The position numbers and the translations under genes were made by a program. Below, one piece after another: positions 11,557 to 23,495 of a stretch of DNA of 64,000 nucleotides. Below the pieces are notes generated by a model. It searched no databases. It was given only the letters and a program-made list of their open reading frames with translations, and was not told the origin of the DNA. The DNA comes from Eucommia ulmoides. Lineage: Eukaryota; Streptophyta; Magnoliopsida; Garryales; Eucommiaceae. The DNA is taken from contig CM028327.1 of the NCBI GenBank assembly GCA_016647705.1, forward strand, positions 6,767,726 to 6,831,725, given 5' to 3'. Numbering within the stretch: the stretch's first letter is position 1; each line of letters begins with the position of its first letter.

Positions 11557-13263
11557 TTTTATTTTTTTTGTATGTGTGTTTCATATCACCGTCTCTTTTA
11601 TTATTTATTTTGTGTCCATTAACATTAACGTATTTTGGGTGAATTTGCATTAACGTTAATACACATTTTATTATCTCTCTCTGTATTAAACGTTAATGCA
11701 TTTAATGTTGTCAAAAAAATGCGTGAAATAAAAACCACTCACAACACAGGCAAACTTAGTTGCGTTAACGTTAACACAATTACAACTCAGCACATTTAAC
11801 TTAATTGCGTTAACTTTAACAAAATTACAACCCCAATACATTTAATTGTGTTAACGCTCAACACAATTACAATCCAACCATCAACGCATTTTTTTTTTTT
11901 TTTGTACATTACGTTAATGTTAACTCATTTTACCACCAGATGTATTGTATGTTTTTTCTCTTGAATATTTAGCGTTTTTTGTGTGTATTTACGTTAATGC
12001 ATCTTGTTCATTTGTGTGTGTTAACGTTAATATATATTTTTGTGTGTGTTTCACATTACCCTCTCTTTCATGATTTGTTTTGTGTGCATTAACGTTAACC
12101 CATTTGGGTGAGTTTGCATTAACATTAATGCACATTTTTTTGCCTCTCCGTATTAAACGTTAATGCATTTAATGTTGTCCAAAAAATGTATGAAATAAAA
12201 ATCACTCATAACACAGATAAACTCAGTTGCATTAACATTAACGCACTTACAATCCAACACATTAACTTAATTGCATTAACGTTAACGTGATTACAACCCA
12301 GCACATTTACACCCCTAATATGAACGAGTAAGTTTTCAGAACCCACAATTTTTTTTTTAAAAAAGTCATTCATTATGGCCCTCTCGTTAATATTTATTTA
12401 TAAATGTCATTTTGTCATTATTCAATAAAACAAATTTGGATAACAAAAGGTGTTAACGTTAACGTAAATTTATTTAAGTAAATATTACTTACCTATATTA
12501 CAATATTACATTGAGAATTGACATTAACATTGCTACATCTATTTTATTTTTATTTTATTTTATTTTTATTTATATTTTTTTTGCAAATTAAAATGAGTTA
12601 ACGGTAAACTGAGTTAACGTTAACGTAAAATCTGTCTGTTTTGTGTATTACGTTAACGTTAACTTATTTTACCACTAGATATGTTGTATGTTTTTTCTCT
12701 TGAATATTTAGCATATTTTGTGTGTGTGTTTACGTTAATGCATCTTGTTCATTTGTGTGTGTGTTAACGTTAATGCATTTTTTTTTTTTTGTGTATTTTA
12801 TATTACCGTCTTTTTCATTATTTATTTTGTGTCCATTAACATTAACGCATTTTTGGTGAATTTGCGTTAACGTTAATGCACATTTTATTATTTTTCTCTG
12901 TATTAAACATTAATGCATTTAATGTTGTCCAAAAAATGTGTGAAATAAAAATCACTCACAACACAAACAAATTTAGTTGCGTTAACGTTAACGCGATTAC
13001 AACCCAGCACATTAACTTAATTGCATTAACTTTAACGCGATTACAACCCAGCACATTTAGCTTAAATGCGTTAACGTTAACACAATTATAACCCAACGCA
13101 CTTAACTTAATTGCGTTAACGTTAACGAAATTATAACCCCAATACATTTAGTCTCATCTAAAAACTTAATTGATTGTACTGTTTGGTCTGAATTCTAACC
13201 AAACTTATGAAAAGATTTTTTTTGTTAATAATCTCTCTATAGGGACTATATAATAAAAAAACT
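11557..13263. repeat. GTTAACG-rich satellite-like block
   Basis: Dozens of gttaacgttaac or attaacattaac motifs. A long unit is present three times, marked by tgtccattaacattaacg at 11613, 12083 and 12831, followed each time by a conserved string (aaacgttaatgcatttaatg, then aaataaaaaycactca). A second unit (gttgtatgttttttctcttg) is present at about 11945 and 12685. GTTAAC and CGTTAACG are self-complementary, so both strands carry the motif. Short open frames here are by-products of the repeat. No gene is seen. Confidence 0.75.
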
Positions 13264-13662
13264 CATAAAATATTACTATTGTCTTATTTGAAAAATAATT
13301 TAATAATGTTTAAAAAAATGTAGGAAAAAAAATGTTTACATTCCTTTCTTATAAATTCAATTCGTCCTAAAAAATTAGAAAACAAAACATAAATATATTT
13401 TTTTTATGTTTTATTATTGAGTTAATTATACTTTATCCCTGTGGTTAGGCCGTTTTGCACTTTGCCCTCTATGATATTTTCGTCACCATTTTATCCCCTG
13501 TAATAAGATTTTGTTGTACTTTATCTCTTAATGTAAATCTAATTATAGGGGATAAAATGATGATGCGAATATTATAAGAGAGCAAATGCAAAACGGTCTA
13601 ACTACAAGGAGGTAAAGTATAATCAACCCTTTGTTATTTTATGCATGATTATGAGTATAGCA
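13264..13662. repeat. Direct repeat, right copy, flanking GTTAACG block
   Basis: Near-copy of 11165-11556 in the same orientation, with a few substitutions and a small insertion (attcaattcgtcc against attcgtcc). Confidence 0.8.
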
Positions 13663-14036
13663 AGTTTTTTTTTTTTTTTTTAAAAAAATAAAAATAAAAT
13701 TGAAAACCAAACGCAGCCTCAAATAATTGATAATTAATTCATATATTTTTATTATTAAATAATAAGATGAATAATATTCGTGTACTCAAAGTGAAAGGGA
13801 TGAAGAGAATAGGGATTTTGGGACCCACACTTAGTCTTTTGCTTAACACAATAAATACTCTTCCTAGGTAAACCAATTCTTCAAGCTTTATCCAACAAAA
13901 TTGCCACCACATAACATTTAATCTAATTAACCTTTATTATTAAAATTTAAAAAAATAGAAAAAAAAAAAGTTATCAATAAATAATTAAAATCATGAATTG
14001 AATAATTTCCGTCCAAAACAAGAGGTTCTTGGTTTG

Positions 14037-15195
14037 GATTAATTACATTTTATCCCTTGTAATTAGACATAATTGTACTTTGCCCCCTATATTATTTCAG
14101 TTAGCAGTTTGCCTTATGTGGTGATAAACTAAATTGGAACTGTTAACTTTTTCGTTAACTTTAACGGTCAAAGTGCACAAGTCAACAAAAATCTATTAAA
14201 TAGCATTAAATGACATTTATACCCTTAATATTTTTTAATAAGTTTTAAGAGGTTATTGTGTATTTTTTTTATTCATCTTCGTCGCCCTTCCACCCAACCC
14301 CCAACCCCTACTCCAACTCCTACGACCCACCCCCTACCCTTGCTCCATCTCTGATGACGGAGAACCCACCCACATCAGCTCCCACCCACGCTCCAGCTCT
14401 AGCCACCTCCGCGCTACCTTCAGTTAAAAAACCCAACTCGCATTTTCAAATCCACTTCCATTACTGCTTCACTCTCTCCAATCAGTAGCATTTATATATA
14501 TATAGAGAGAGAGAGAGATGAAGTGGATGGTACCGGTGACGAAGGCAAGCGACTGCAGTGGTGGCGGAAATAGGAGTAGCAAGGTGGGAGGGAAATGGTG
14601 AGCAAAACCAGATCTCGCTTGTGGCAAGTCTATTGGCAGCTCTGAGAAAACCGACACCACCACAGGAGGGAGAGTAATTGAATCGGGGAGGGGAGAAGAG
14701 ATAGAGAAAGAGAGGATGGAGAACTGATTTGTGCTTGCTTCTTCCCTCTTAATTCTCCTATATTCGACCCTCTCTTCCTCATGTTTTTGCTCTCGATTTC
14801 GACGTTTCTCTTGTGAATTTAGTCCAACACCTTGTGATAGAACTTCTAGAGAGAGCGAGGGAAAAATATATGGAGAGAGAAAGAGATCGAAAGAGATGAG
14901 ATTCGAATCTCACAGTGGTGGGGGAGGAGGCAAAAACTAGCTGGAGGTGGGGGATAGGTGACTGCGACGACCAAGCAGAGACAGGGAGACAGCGGCAGAC
15001 GAGTGAATTATGAAGGGTGAAAAAAATACTTTGACCCTTTATAAGTTTAACAAAATATTCAAATAGATCTCATTAAATTAATAAGAACAAAATGACAAAA
15101 TTACTCCTAATTTCAAAATAAAATGACACAATTGCCCTTAATTTTAACAGTTGTACTTTAGTCCACCACAAGGGGCAAAGTATAATTAACTCTAA
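14037..15195. repeat. Large fold-back element with GC-richer internal cargo
   Basis: The left end ttacattttatcccttgtaa and the right end caaggggcaaagtataatta are inverted versions of each other and belong to the same family as 9176 and 44841. The inside (14270-15000) is markedly GC-richer than the surroundings, with CCACCC- and GGTGGC-rich stretches and a (TA)(GA) microsatellite at 14491-14517. The internal frames resemble no protein I know, so gene-fragment capture is possible but unproven. Confidence 0.45.
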
Positions 15196-15689
15196 AAATT
15201 TTGTTCATTCGATCCACGCGCTACAGTAATTTTTTCAGAACTGCACCACATAAAAGTAATTATAAATTTTCCTTGAAAAAAAATTACATTAATTATTATA
15301 TATTGTGTAGTGATTTTGAACTTTTGACAAAAAAAAAATGTACCGAGTGGATTAAATCAATGGAAAATTGTAAATTAATGAGGCATGACACACACACACA
15401 AAAAAAAAAAAAGGGAAGTGATTTTCCACTTTGCACTCTTGGAGTTTTGCAAAAATCCCACTTTAGCCTTTGTATTTTTAATTTAAACACATTAAATCTT
15501 GAAGTATCAAAATCATGTCAAGTTAGTTTAAATTGATAATTTTATTATTTTTCATAACAAAAATCAGTCACATGTTAAACACAGAATCGCTTACGTGAGT
15601 GAATTCTATCATAAAAATGACAGAATGATTGAGTAAACATGATTTTTATACTTCATGGTTTAAAAGGTAGTCCAATGCACGAAAACTAT

Positions 15690-15815
15690 CGTTATTACGG
15701 GGTCTGAAGAGGGTCAAATGTACGCAGCCTTATCCTGTTTATAAAGAGAATATTGCTTTCACAATTTGAACCAAAGATCTTTAGGTCACAATGGAACATA
15801 CCCTAGGCTCGTCTT
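15690..15815 (+). mobile_element. Au-like SINE remnant
   Basis: The strings ggggtctgaagagggtcaaa, tgtacgcagccttatcctg and cacaatttgaaccaaagat follow the order of the conserved body of plant Au-type SINEs. The copy is degraded and lies inside a fold-back element (about 15423-15905). Confidence 0.55.
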
Positions 15816-16229
15816 TTGTATACTTTAAGATTTAATGTGTTCAAAGTAAAATAATAAAGGCTGAAATAAGTTTTTCAAATTATTCAAGAGTGCAAAGTGC
15901 AAAAAGCTTCCAAACAAAACAAATAAACAACTTCATTTTTTCGTGTGTGTATATATATATTAAAAAGGACACATTGCAAGTTGAAAAATAATTAGGTAAT
16001 AATAATCCACTTGAATAAGACTTCAAAAAATGGATTTGAGAATTTAAATATTAAAAAAATATATGTAAAAATAATCCTACTTGCTCGAGGAAGACGACCA
16101 CTACAAAATTCCCAATGGATATTGACGGTTTCCAAAAAGGAAAAAATTACACTTTTCATCCTTTAAGTTTACAAGATTTTCAAGTGAACCCATTAATTTA
16201 TAAAATAAGACATTTTTAACTCGAGATTT

Positions 16230-16840
16230 CGCTTTCATTCACTTTGATCAAATCTAATGGGGGTATTCCTCACCAACAGCTGATCACCTTCCTTTCTCGT
16301 TGGTCGAACAAGTCCTCGACCCCTCAGTCGATCTACTACATTTCTGCTATGAATCCTCCTAGGTCTATGCGAGTCGTCGAGCATTCCTCTCCTAGGCAGG
16401 CAGCTCTTGAGTAAGCATTGAGTAATTGGGGCCAAACCCATTAGAATGGATCCAATATCGATTGGCCACGTGGGTTGTGTCCATCGGGCCTTGTGGTCCC
16501 AAACCATGGGCCAGTCTATCTTTTTTTCACCAATCACGATATGTAAGCAGATCGGGTTAGGACTAATCCTTTAGCTTCACTAGCTTTAGACTTTGACCTA
16601 ATCGAGAGGCATATATGGCACTCTCTTTTGAGGTTTATTGTCTTTTGGCACGTTTTACCTGCTCGGTCTACGTATTTACTGTCACGCTCGACGGACTTTG
16701 CTGAGGACTACCCCTATTGGTTTTTCTGTTGATAATAGGTAGACAGGTTGGAAACTTGGCAGATCAACAATTACCATACCCCCTCTGACCGGTGCAACAC
16801 ATGTCGGCTCCATCCCCTTTCATCTATTGGCAAGTTTTGT
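16230..16840. other. GC-richer patch of unknown origin, possibly retrotransposon-derived
   Basis: Higher GC than the flanks, with no long or recognisable frame on either strand. Base composition and phrases such as gggccttgtggtccc suggest an old LTR-retrotransposon piece, similar in texture to 33310-34020. No LTR ends, primer site or protein motif were found. Confidence 0.3.
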
Positions 16841-17048
16841 GCACAAACAAAATCTAAAATGAGATTAATAAACTATAAGAATCAAATCAACACTCAACCA
16901 AAATTTAGGGGTTAAAAGCATAATATTTCTTATCATAAAATACCTACTACTTATATTAAATTAAAATAATAACTTACCAAACAAGTTAGTTATAGGACAT
17001 GCAAGAAAAAGCATGGAAAAAGATGGGTACCTTTTGTTACTTTTCTTC

Positions 17049-17058
17049 TTATAAAAAG
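17049..17058 (+). promoter_or_regulatory. TATA box of the ARM-repeat gene
   Basis: The sequence ttataaaaag lies about 350 bases before the ATG. It is followed by GA- (17098-17130) and CT-repeat (17274-17320) tracts typical of plant 5' leaders. Confidence 0.55.
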
Positions 17059-17268
17059 GGGCTTTTGAATCTTGGAGTGATCATATTAACTACTTTTAGA
17101 GAGAGAGAGAGAGAGAGGAGAGAGAGAAAACCACAGGAGGAAAGTTAAAAAGGAGCGGCAAAATCCAAAACCAGAAAGCAAGCTTAGCTTAAAAATGGCA
17201 GAAAAGAGAAACAACTTAACGTTTCTCCTTTCCTCTTCATTTCCTCACCTTTAAACGTGTCCCCAAAG

Positions 17269-17333
<65 letters not shown>

Positions 17334-17402
17334 CATATATCATAGAAATCTATTCCTTCACAAAATCAAAGAGTGATTAATTCATATTTTCTGTAAATAA
17401 AA

Positions 17403-20400
17403 ATGGATCGCCGGCCGTCAGTAGAAGGTGAATCAAGCGTTCACCTGCAGATTTTCGAGCTAACACCGCCGCGGTTGAGCGAACCCGACACTCCTGGTCG
17501 GACCGTGTTTGAACCGCAGAGCAGCGCCGACACGAAAAACACCAGCACCGCCAACTCGGTTAGTCGGAAGACACCGTCGGTTCGTGCGCCGGAGAAGAAG
17601 CTGACCCTCTTCGCTCTCCGTCTGGCGGTGCTGGAGAAAGCCGCCACCGGTCTGGGTACCCTCGGTTTCATCTGGGCGACCGTCGTTCTTCTCGGCGGTT
17701 TCGCCATAACCCTCGACAAAACCGATTTCTGGTTCATCACCATCATCCTGTTGATCGAAGGAACGAGGATATTCAGCCGGAGTCGCGAGCTCGAGTGGCA
17801 ACACCAGGCCACCTGGTCGATCACCGACGTCGGAATCAACAGTTTCCGGGCGATAAGATCGAGCTCTCATATCATCGCCAAAACGATGAAAGCCATCTTC
17901 AAACCCATCTCCGCCGTTCGGAAGCCAAGCCTTCACAGTCGAGAAATCTCCGAGACTCGCCGGAAAAACGTCCCGAGAAACTGGGATCAGAAAAAGATGG
18001 CGACAAGGACATGGACGAGCTCCGATGTTCCTCTTCTACCCTACGGAAAGTGGGTTTTCATATCCAGTAATGTGAGTAAGCTTCTGTATTGGCTACAAGT
18101 CGCCTCTGCAACGGCCTGCGTAGTTCTCTCTCTAATGAAGCTCATCAAACAAAACTATGGCGAAGTTGAGAAAGGTGATACAGACAAGAGGAATCGAAAA
18201 GCGGCATTAATCATCTTCTACTCCTTGGCGTTGGCCGAGGCCTTGCTTTTTCTCTTAGAAAAAGCCTACTGGGAATGGAAGGTTATCTACTGTAAAATCT
18301 TGGATGAGGTAAACAAGGAGTGCGAATTGGGTCCCTCCGGTAGGGTTTCGATCAGGAGGTTTTTCTACGACGCTTATTCAAGGTGCGTTAATGGCAGCAT
18401 CTTCGAGGGTTTAAAGATGGACATGGTTTCTTTCGCTATGGATCTGTTGGCCTCGAACTCGCCTGACGAACAGCTTATCGGAGCTCGGATTTTACGACAA
18501 TTCGCCATGAATCCAAGGTTTTCCGACGACACTCTCCAGAAGATCGGAATAACGTTCTCGGCGATGGAAAGGTTGGTGGAGATGCTGAACTGGAAAGACC
18601 CACAAGAAGAAGAGATTAGATATTCGGCGGCTGAGATTCTGTCGAAACTCGCCGGAAAAAAGCAAAACTCTCTCCGGGTGGCGGGTATACCAGGGGCGAT
18701 GGAATCTATATCGTCTCTGCTTCATATCAACCGGAGCACCTGCTGCTCCGCCGACGAAATATCGGAGAAGAAAATGGTTTTTGATGATGAAAATTATGGG
18801 TTCTGGGCGTTTAATCATCTGGGTCTTCTCATCCTAAAAAAGCTCGCCCGTGATCATGATAATTGCGGGAAGATCGGCAACACCAGGGGCCTACTTCCCA
18901 AAATCATTGATTATACGCACGCCGGAGAGAGGGTGTTGAAGGACGAGCGAGTCACGCCGTCGCAGATTCTCACCGTGAAACGATCGCTCCAGTTGGTGAA
19001 GATGCTCGCCAGCACGACAGGAGCCACCGGAAAACAGCTCCGGAAAGAGATTGCAGAGCTGGTTTTCACCATCAGCAATATCAGAGACATACTCCGGCAC
19101 GGCGAAAAACACCCCGTTCTTCAAACCCTGGGAATCGAGATTCTTACCAGCCTAGCGTTTGAAGAAGACGCGACGGAGAGGATTGGCGGCACCGGCGGAG
19201 TTCTGAAGGAATTATTCAACATCTTCTTCAAGGAAAACATGCCGGAAAACCAGAACCACGTCAGAATTGCTGCCGGAGAAGCTCTGGCAATGCTGGCGCT
19301 GGAAAGCAAGAGCAACTGTCACCGGATATTGAAATTGAAAGTCAACGAGAAGCTCGTCGAAGCATTGAAGACGCCATTGTTGCGGATAAACACAGCTAGA
19401 ATTTTGAGAAATCTGTGCACTTACAGCGGATCGGAATGCTTGCAACAACTGAGAAACATCACCGCCGCAGCACCCACCGTAAGTTTTTGCCGGCCATTTT
19501 TTTTATTTTCAATTTTCTATTTAATCCGTAGTGTAATTTATTTTCTATTCCCCACCATTAAAAAAAATATTACTATTTATAATTTAAATGATAATATTAA
19601 CTAAAAAAAAATAAGCATTTAGTAATAGAAATAAGATATTGATAAAAATAAAAAATAAAATAAAAATAAAATAAAAAAAGAAAAAGAAAGAAAGAAGGAA
19701 AAAAAAAAGATTGAAAATTTTACAAAATTAAAATTTTAATCAATAATTTTTTTAAAAATTCAAAGTTAATGTAATACAAAAAAAAATTACTATAATTTTT
19801 GTATTTAAAAAATTACAGTAACTTTTATGATGAATAGTGACTAAACTTTTGACAGAATTATTAAATTTATCAAAAAATTATTATAACACATGGACTGTAT
19901 AGAATAAAATTTTAGTGACAATATTAAATAAAAATAAATAAACATTTAGTAATAGAAATAGGATATTGAGAAAAAAGGATTTTGATCAATAGTCTACGAA
20001 ATTAAAATTTTAACTTATACAGTCTATGCGTTACAATAATTTTTTCAGAAGTCTAAAATTATTATAATACATAAAAATTACTATAATTTTTTTATTAAAA
20101 AATTACAATATCTTTTATGGTGTAAAGTGACCTTAGACATTTGACAGAATTATTAGACTTTTCAAAAAATAATGTAGCGTTTGTACTGCATGGATTAAAA
20201 TTTTAATTTCTCAAAAAACAATTATTGTAATAGAGCTTTTTGAACCCCTAAAATTTTAGAGAAATATCACCTTTTTTTTATTTTTCATTTTTATTTTTTT
20301 TTAAAGAATATGATGAGGGAAATCTCACCTTAGACCTTATAATTTCAATTTGAACACATTAAAATCTGAAGTATCCAAATTGTGTCAAATTAGTCTTTCC

Positions 20401-21216
20401 ATCATTTTTATAACGAAATTCATCCACATGGGCAATTTCGTGTCTAACACGTGACTAATTTTTGTCTTAAAAAATAATAGTGTTATCAATTTAGACTGAC
20501 TTGACACGCTTTGAATACTTCAAAATTTAATGTGTTTAAATTGAAAGTACAAAGATTTTAAAATATAATTTCTCCAAAACTTCCCAAATATAAAGTGCAA
20601 AAACCTCTTTCTAAATGTTAATATATGTATATAGGTCTTGGACCACTACTTTATACCCTAGTCTCCTTAGGAAAACCAAACCTTAACCCTACCAGAGTTA
20701 TCTTAATCATCTCATATGTATCTTATATATAGACTTGTTGTATATCTTTCTTACTCCATTCCTGAGATCTTGATAACTTTGTTCTTGCAGTTACTTAAGC
20801 TAATCATGACCCACGAAGATAAACTGCAGGAAGTGATGGTTGGATTAGCCTCCTGTATCTTCAAATTCATGACATCCCATGAATCGACCACCATGTTTGA
20901 GAGTGTCGGAGTTCATGAAGCCGACCTTGCTCGTGCCCTAGTTCAGATTTTGAAGAATCACCAGTACCCGCCTGTGAAGATTCCAAGGATCAGGAGATTC
21001 GCCATTGAGTTGGCGATCTGGATGATGAGAGACAAGGAGAAAAACATTGAGATCTTCAAGGGGTTGGAAATGGAGAAGGAGCTTGAATACGTTGTGGAAA
21101 CCACGTCGGAACTTGAAAGCTTTGACATATTTTCCGGCACCGTCGGGTTGAGCCGGCACGCCATCACAATTCATTCACTGGTTGAAACTGCAATGGAGTT
21201 GTTGGCGGAGAAGTAA
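17403..21216 (+). CDS. Membrane-anchored armadillo (ARM) repeat protein, two exons, 833 aa
   Basis: Exon 1 is 17403-19478 and exon 2 is 20791-21216 (TAA 21214-21216). The donor ccgtaagt and acceptor gttcttgcag join in phase 0. The reading frame continues past the donor into the intron, which gives a misleading 733-aa unspliced frame. The N-terminus (about 1-65) is polar and Ser/Pro-rich. Hydrophobic segments lie at about 81-104, 109-124, 227-247 and 267-287, so four membrane spans are likely. From about 330 onward the protein is made of repeated helical leucine-rich stretches (for example AARILRQFAMNP-type and AAEILSKLAGK) as in ARM folds. It matches an uncharacterised plant family usually named ARM repeat superfamily protein (BLE2-like); its biochemical role is not known. 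The start is the first ATG after the leader, and the upstream sequence is non-coding. Confidence 0.9.
19790..20630. repeat. Fold-back elements inside the ARM gene intron
   Basis: The single intron (19479-20790) holds two copies of the attactgtaa / cagtaattttt fold-back family (about 19790-19920 and 19995-20215) and one larger fold-back (about 20232-20614: left aacccctaaaattttagaga, right atttctccaaaacttcccaa). The rest is AT-rich filler. Confidence 0.55.
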
Positions 21217-21246
21217 ATCACTGCATTGAATTTTGATTTCAGGAAA

Positions 21247-21253
21247 AAAATAA
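21247..21253 (+). terminator. Possible poly(A) signal of the ARM gene
   Basis: An AATAAA-type hexamer (aaataaa) about 30 bases after the stop codon. Plant signals are loose, so this is only a candidate. Confidence 0.3.
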
Positions 21254-21296
21254 ATTATTATTTTATTTTTTTGGGTATTTTTTGGTTAACAATATA

Positions 21297-21500
21297 CAAA
21301 GCTAAAATTTTAGTCTATGCAGAACACGCGCTACAGTAATTTTTTGAAAAGTCAAACAATTCTGCCTAAAGTTACGCCATAAAATTTACTACAATTTTTC
21401 ATGTGGAAAAATTAAAGTAATTTTTATGTATTATAGTAAATAAAACTTTCGAAAAAATTACTGTAACGCGTGGAATGAATAGATTAAAATTTTAATTTCG
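21297..21500. repeat. Fold-back MITE-like element (ACGCGCTACAGTAATTTTTT family)
   Basis: The left arm acacgcgctacagtaatttt is mirrored by the right arm aaaattactgtaacgcgtgg, with outer ends attttagtctatgc / gaatagattaaaat. Related copies lie at 19995, 25335, 28215 and 38900. Confidence 0.7.
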
Positions 21501-21774
21501 TAAACTGTTCGCCGAACTTTTTTAACATCTTGTAAATATTGATGTATGATGATAATAGGTGATTCTTTTTTCTACCAACTAAATAATAAATGTAAAGAAA
21601 AAGATCAGTAGATTATCCTTAAAATAAGCCAATTATAATTGTTTATCTTCAATTTTTTCTTTTTTTAAATAAATTTTTAGTATTTCAATTAATATTAACT
21701 AGATTGAATTTATTTGATTAATGTTAACTAGATATGAGATTTTGCATTTAATATCATTAATGCTAATTAAGGAT

Positions 21775-22115
21775 AAAAAAAGTATGTCGATCCCCTGTGA
21801 TATTTTCATAAACATTTGTCCCCTTAATAATTCAGAATAAAGTATAACAATTATATTTTTCATTAAAATTAACAATCATCATCAAAAAATCAAAACTTAT
21901 AATTCATTTAAAATTAAATGACATTTATATCTCGAATCAGGTCGAGTCAAATAATATGCATTTATCCTTTTACGGGTCGAGTCGAGTATAATGATATATT
22001 TCTCATACTACAAAATTTTATCAATTATTTAACCGTTACACTTAAATCTAAATCACAAGATATAAATACTAATAAAAAATATTACAAAATCACTTATGAA
22101 AAATACAATTAACCC
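21775..22115. repeat. Fold-back element between the convergent genes
   Basis: The left part gatcccctgtgatattttca and the later right arm (taaatctaaatcacaagata, then ataaaaaatattacaaaatc) are inverted counterparts in the CCCCTGTGATTTAG family. It carries a ggtcgagtcaaataatatgc middle shared with 10150-10175. Confidence 0.45.
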
Positions 22116-22510
22116 TTTATTTAATATATTCAAATCCAATAACCAAACCCAAAAAAATACAAACAAGTATGGACAAATAATTTAAAAAAAAAAAATCTAC
22201 TAATCATCATAGTCAACAAAAATACAACATTTGCAAAATATATATACATACATATAACATACATATATGTTTGTATATATATGAAATAAAGGTATATCAC
22301 CCACACCAATCTTCAATAGATCTCCAAAATAAATGGAATATACAAATTTTCACACCAATTTTTTCAATTCTTTTTTTTTCTTCATCCATTTTCCTATTTT
22401 CTTAAATCAACTATTTTACACATACTACCCCTTTGTTATGAATAAATCAAAAATCGACACAAAAAGCTTCATATTTTTTTTTTCTTTAATAAAAAATTAA
22501 TTTTGTTAAA

Positions 22511-23076
22511 TCATCGATTCCGGAAGAAGCTGAGATCCCAACGACGAAACAAACCGTCCATGATATTGCCCGTTGGGCTCTTTACGACCGTTACGGTGGC
22601 TTTTGTTTGGCGGGCCTTGTCCAGGGAAGCATCGTGTGGCTGAGGTAAACTCGATGATGAGGTGGAAACTAGTGATGGCGAATGGTGGCCGTTGATTTCA
22701 TTTGTTGCTACCGGGGAAGAATCTGCCGCTGCTGAGGGTTCATCTTTCACCGCTGCTGAGGGTTCATCTTTCGCCACTGCTGAGGGTTCATCTTTCGGTG
22801 GAGCCTCGGCACTAGGGCACGGAGGTTCGGCAGGCGGGTGTTTGACTTCCAAATCCTTCAACGACATGATCACCGCCTCCATGAACATCTAAAAAACAAA
22901 ATAATAAATTTTTAATCCGGAAAATATTGGCTTTTGTTTAGCGTTTCTGTTCCTAGAAAACATGGAACAGAAAAAAGAATTCAAGGAATGATTATGTTTT
23001 GCTCCAAATATTTGTTCTAAAAATGTTTTTTTTTTTTTTTTGTTATCACATGAAATACAAATTTTAAAAATAAAAT

Positions 23077-23110
<34 letters not shown>

Positions 23111-23442
23111 AAAAGAAAAAAAGAGTTTTACCCAATACACCCCTGTCAGTTTAACAAATAATACCCGAGACCCCTATAAGTTTGACAAATAATACCCGAT
23201 ACACCCCACATAATTTTTATAATACTGTAGACAACACTTATCACATTTTGTTGACAAAAATACCCTTTTTTTCTTATTCTTTTATTTTTTAATTTCTATT
23301 TTTATTTTTATTTTCTATTTTGTACTTCTATCTTTCTCTTATTTTGTATTTTTTATTATTATTTTTTATATGGTGTTCATAGGAAAAAAATTAAAAGTGA
23401 AAAATCGAAAAAAAAAAATAAAACAAAACAAAAAAATTGAAA

Positions 23443-23495
<53 letters not shown>

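Noticed and set aside
12876..13147. Short frames on both strands with NVNAI / LTLTQL repeats
   Set aside because: Products of the GTTAACG repeat block, open on both strands because the motif is self-complementary.
11557..13263. CRISPR-like look of regularly spaced GTTAACG motifs
   Set aside because: Units differ in length and sequence, spacers are not unique, no cas genes are present, and the DNA is plant nuclear.
14258..14488. Pro-rich 76-aa frame
   Set aside because: Low-complexity CCACCC stretch inside a fold-back element, with no similarity seen and no splice partner.
17441..17936. 132- and 158-aa minus-strand frames
   Set aside because: Antisense shadows of the GC-rich first exon of the ARM gene, which has strong plus-strand coding evidence.
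19479..19604. Continuation of the ARM frame past the donor (the unspliced 733-aa product)
   Set aside because: The sequence becomes AT-rich and non-conserved exactly at ccgtaagt, while family-like sequence resumes at 20791 in frame.
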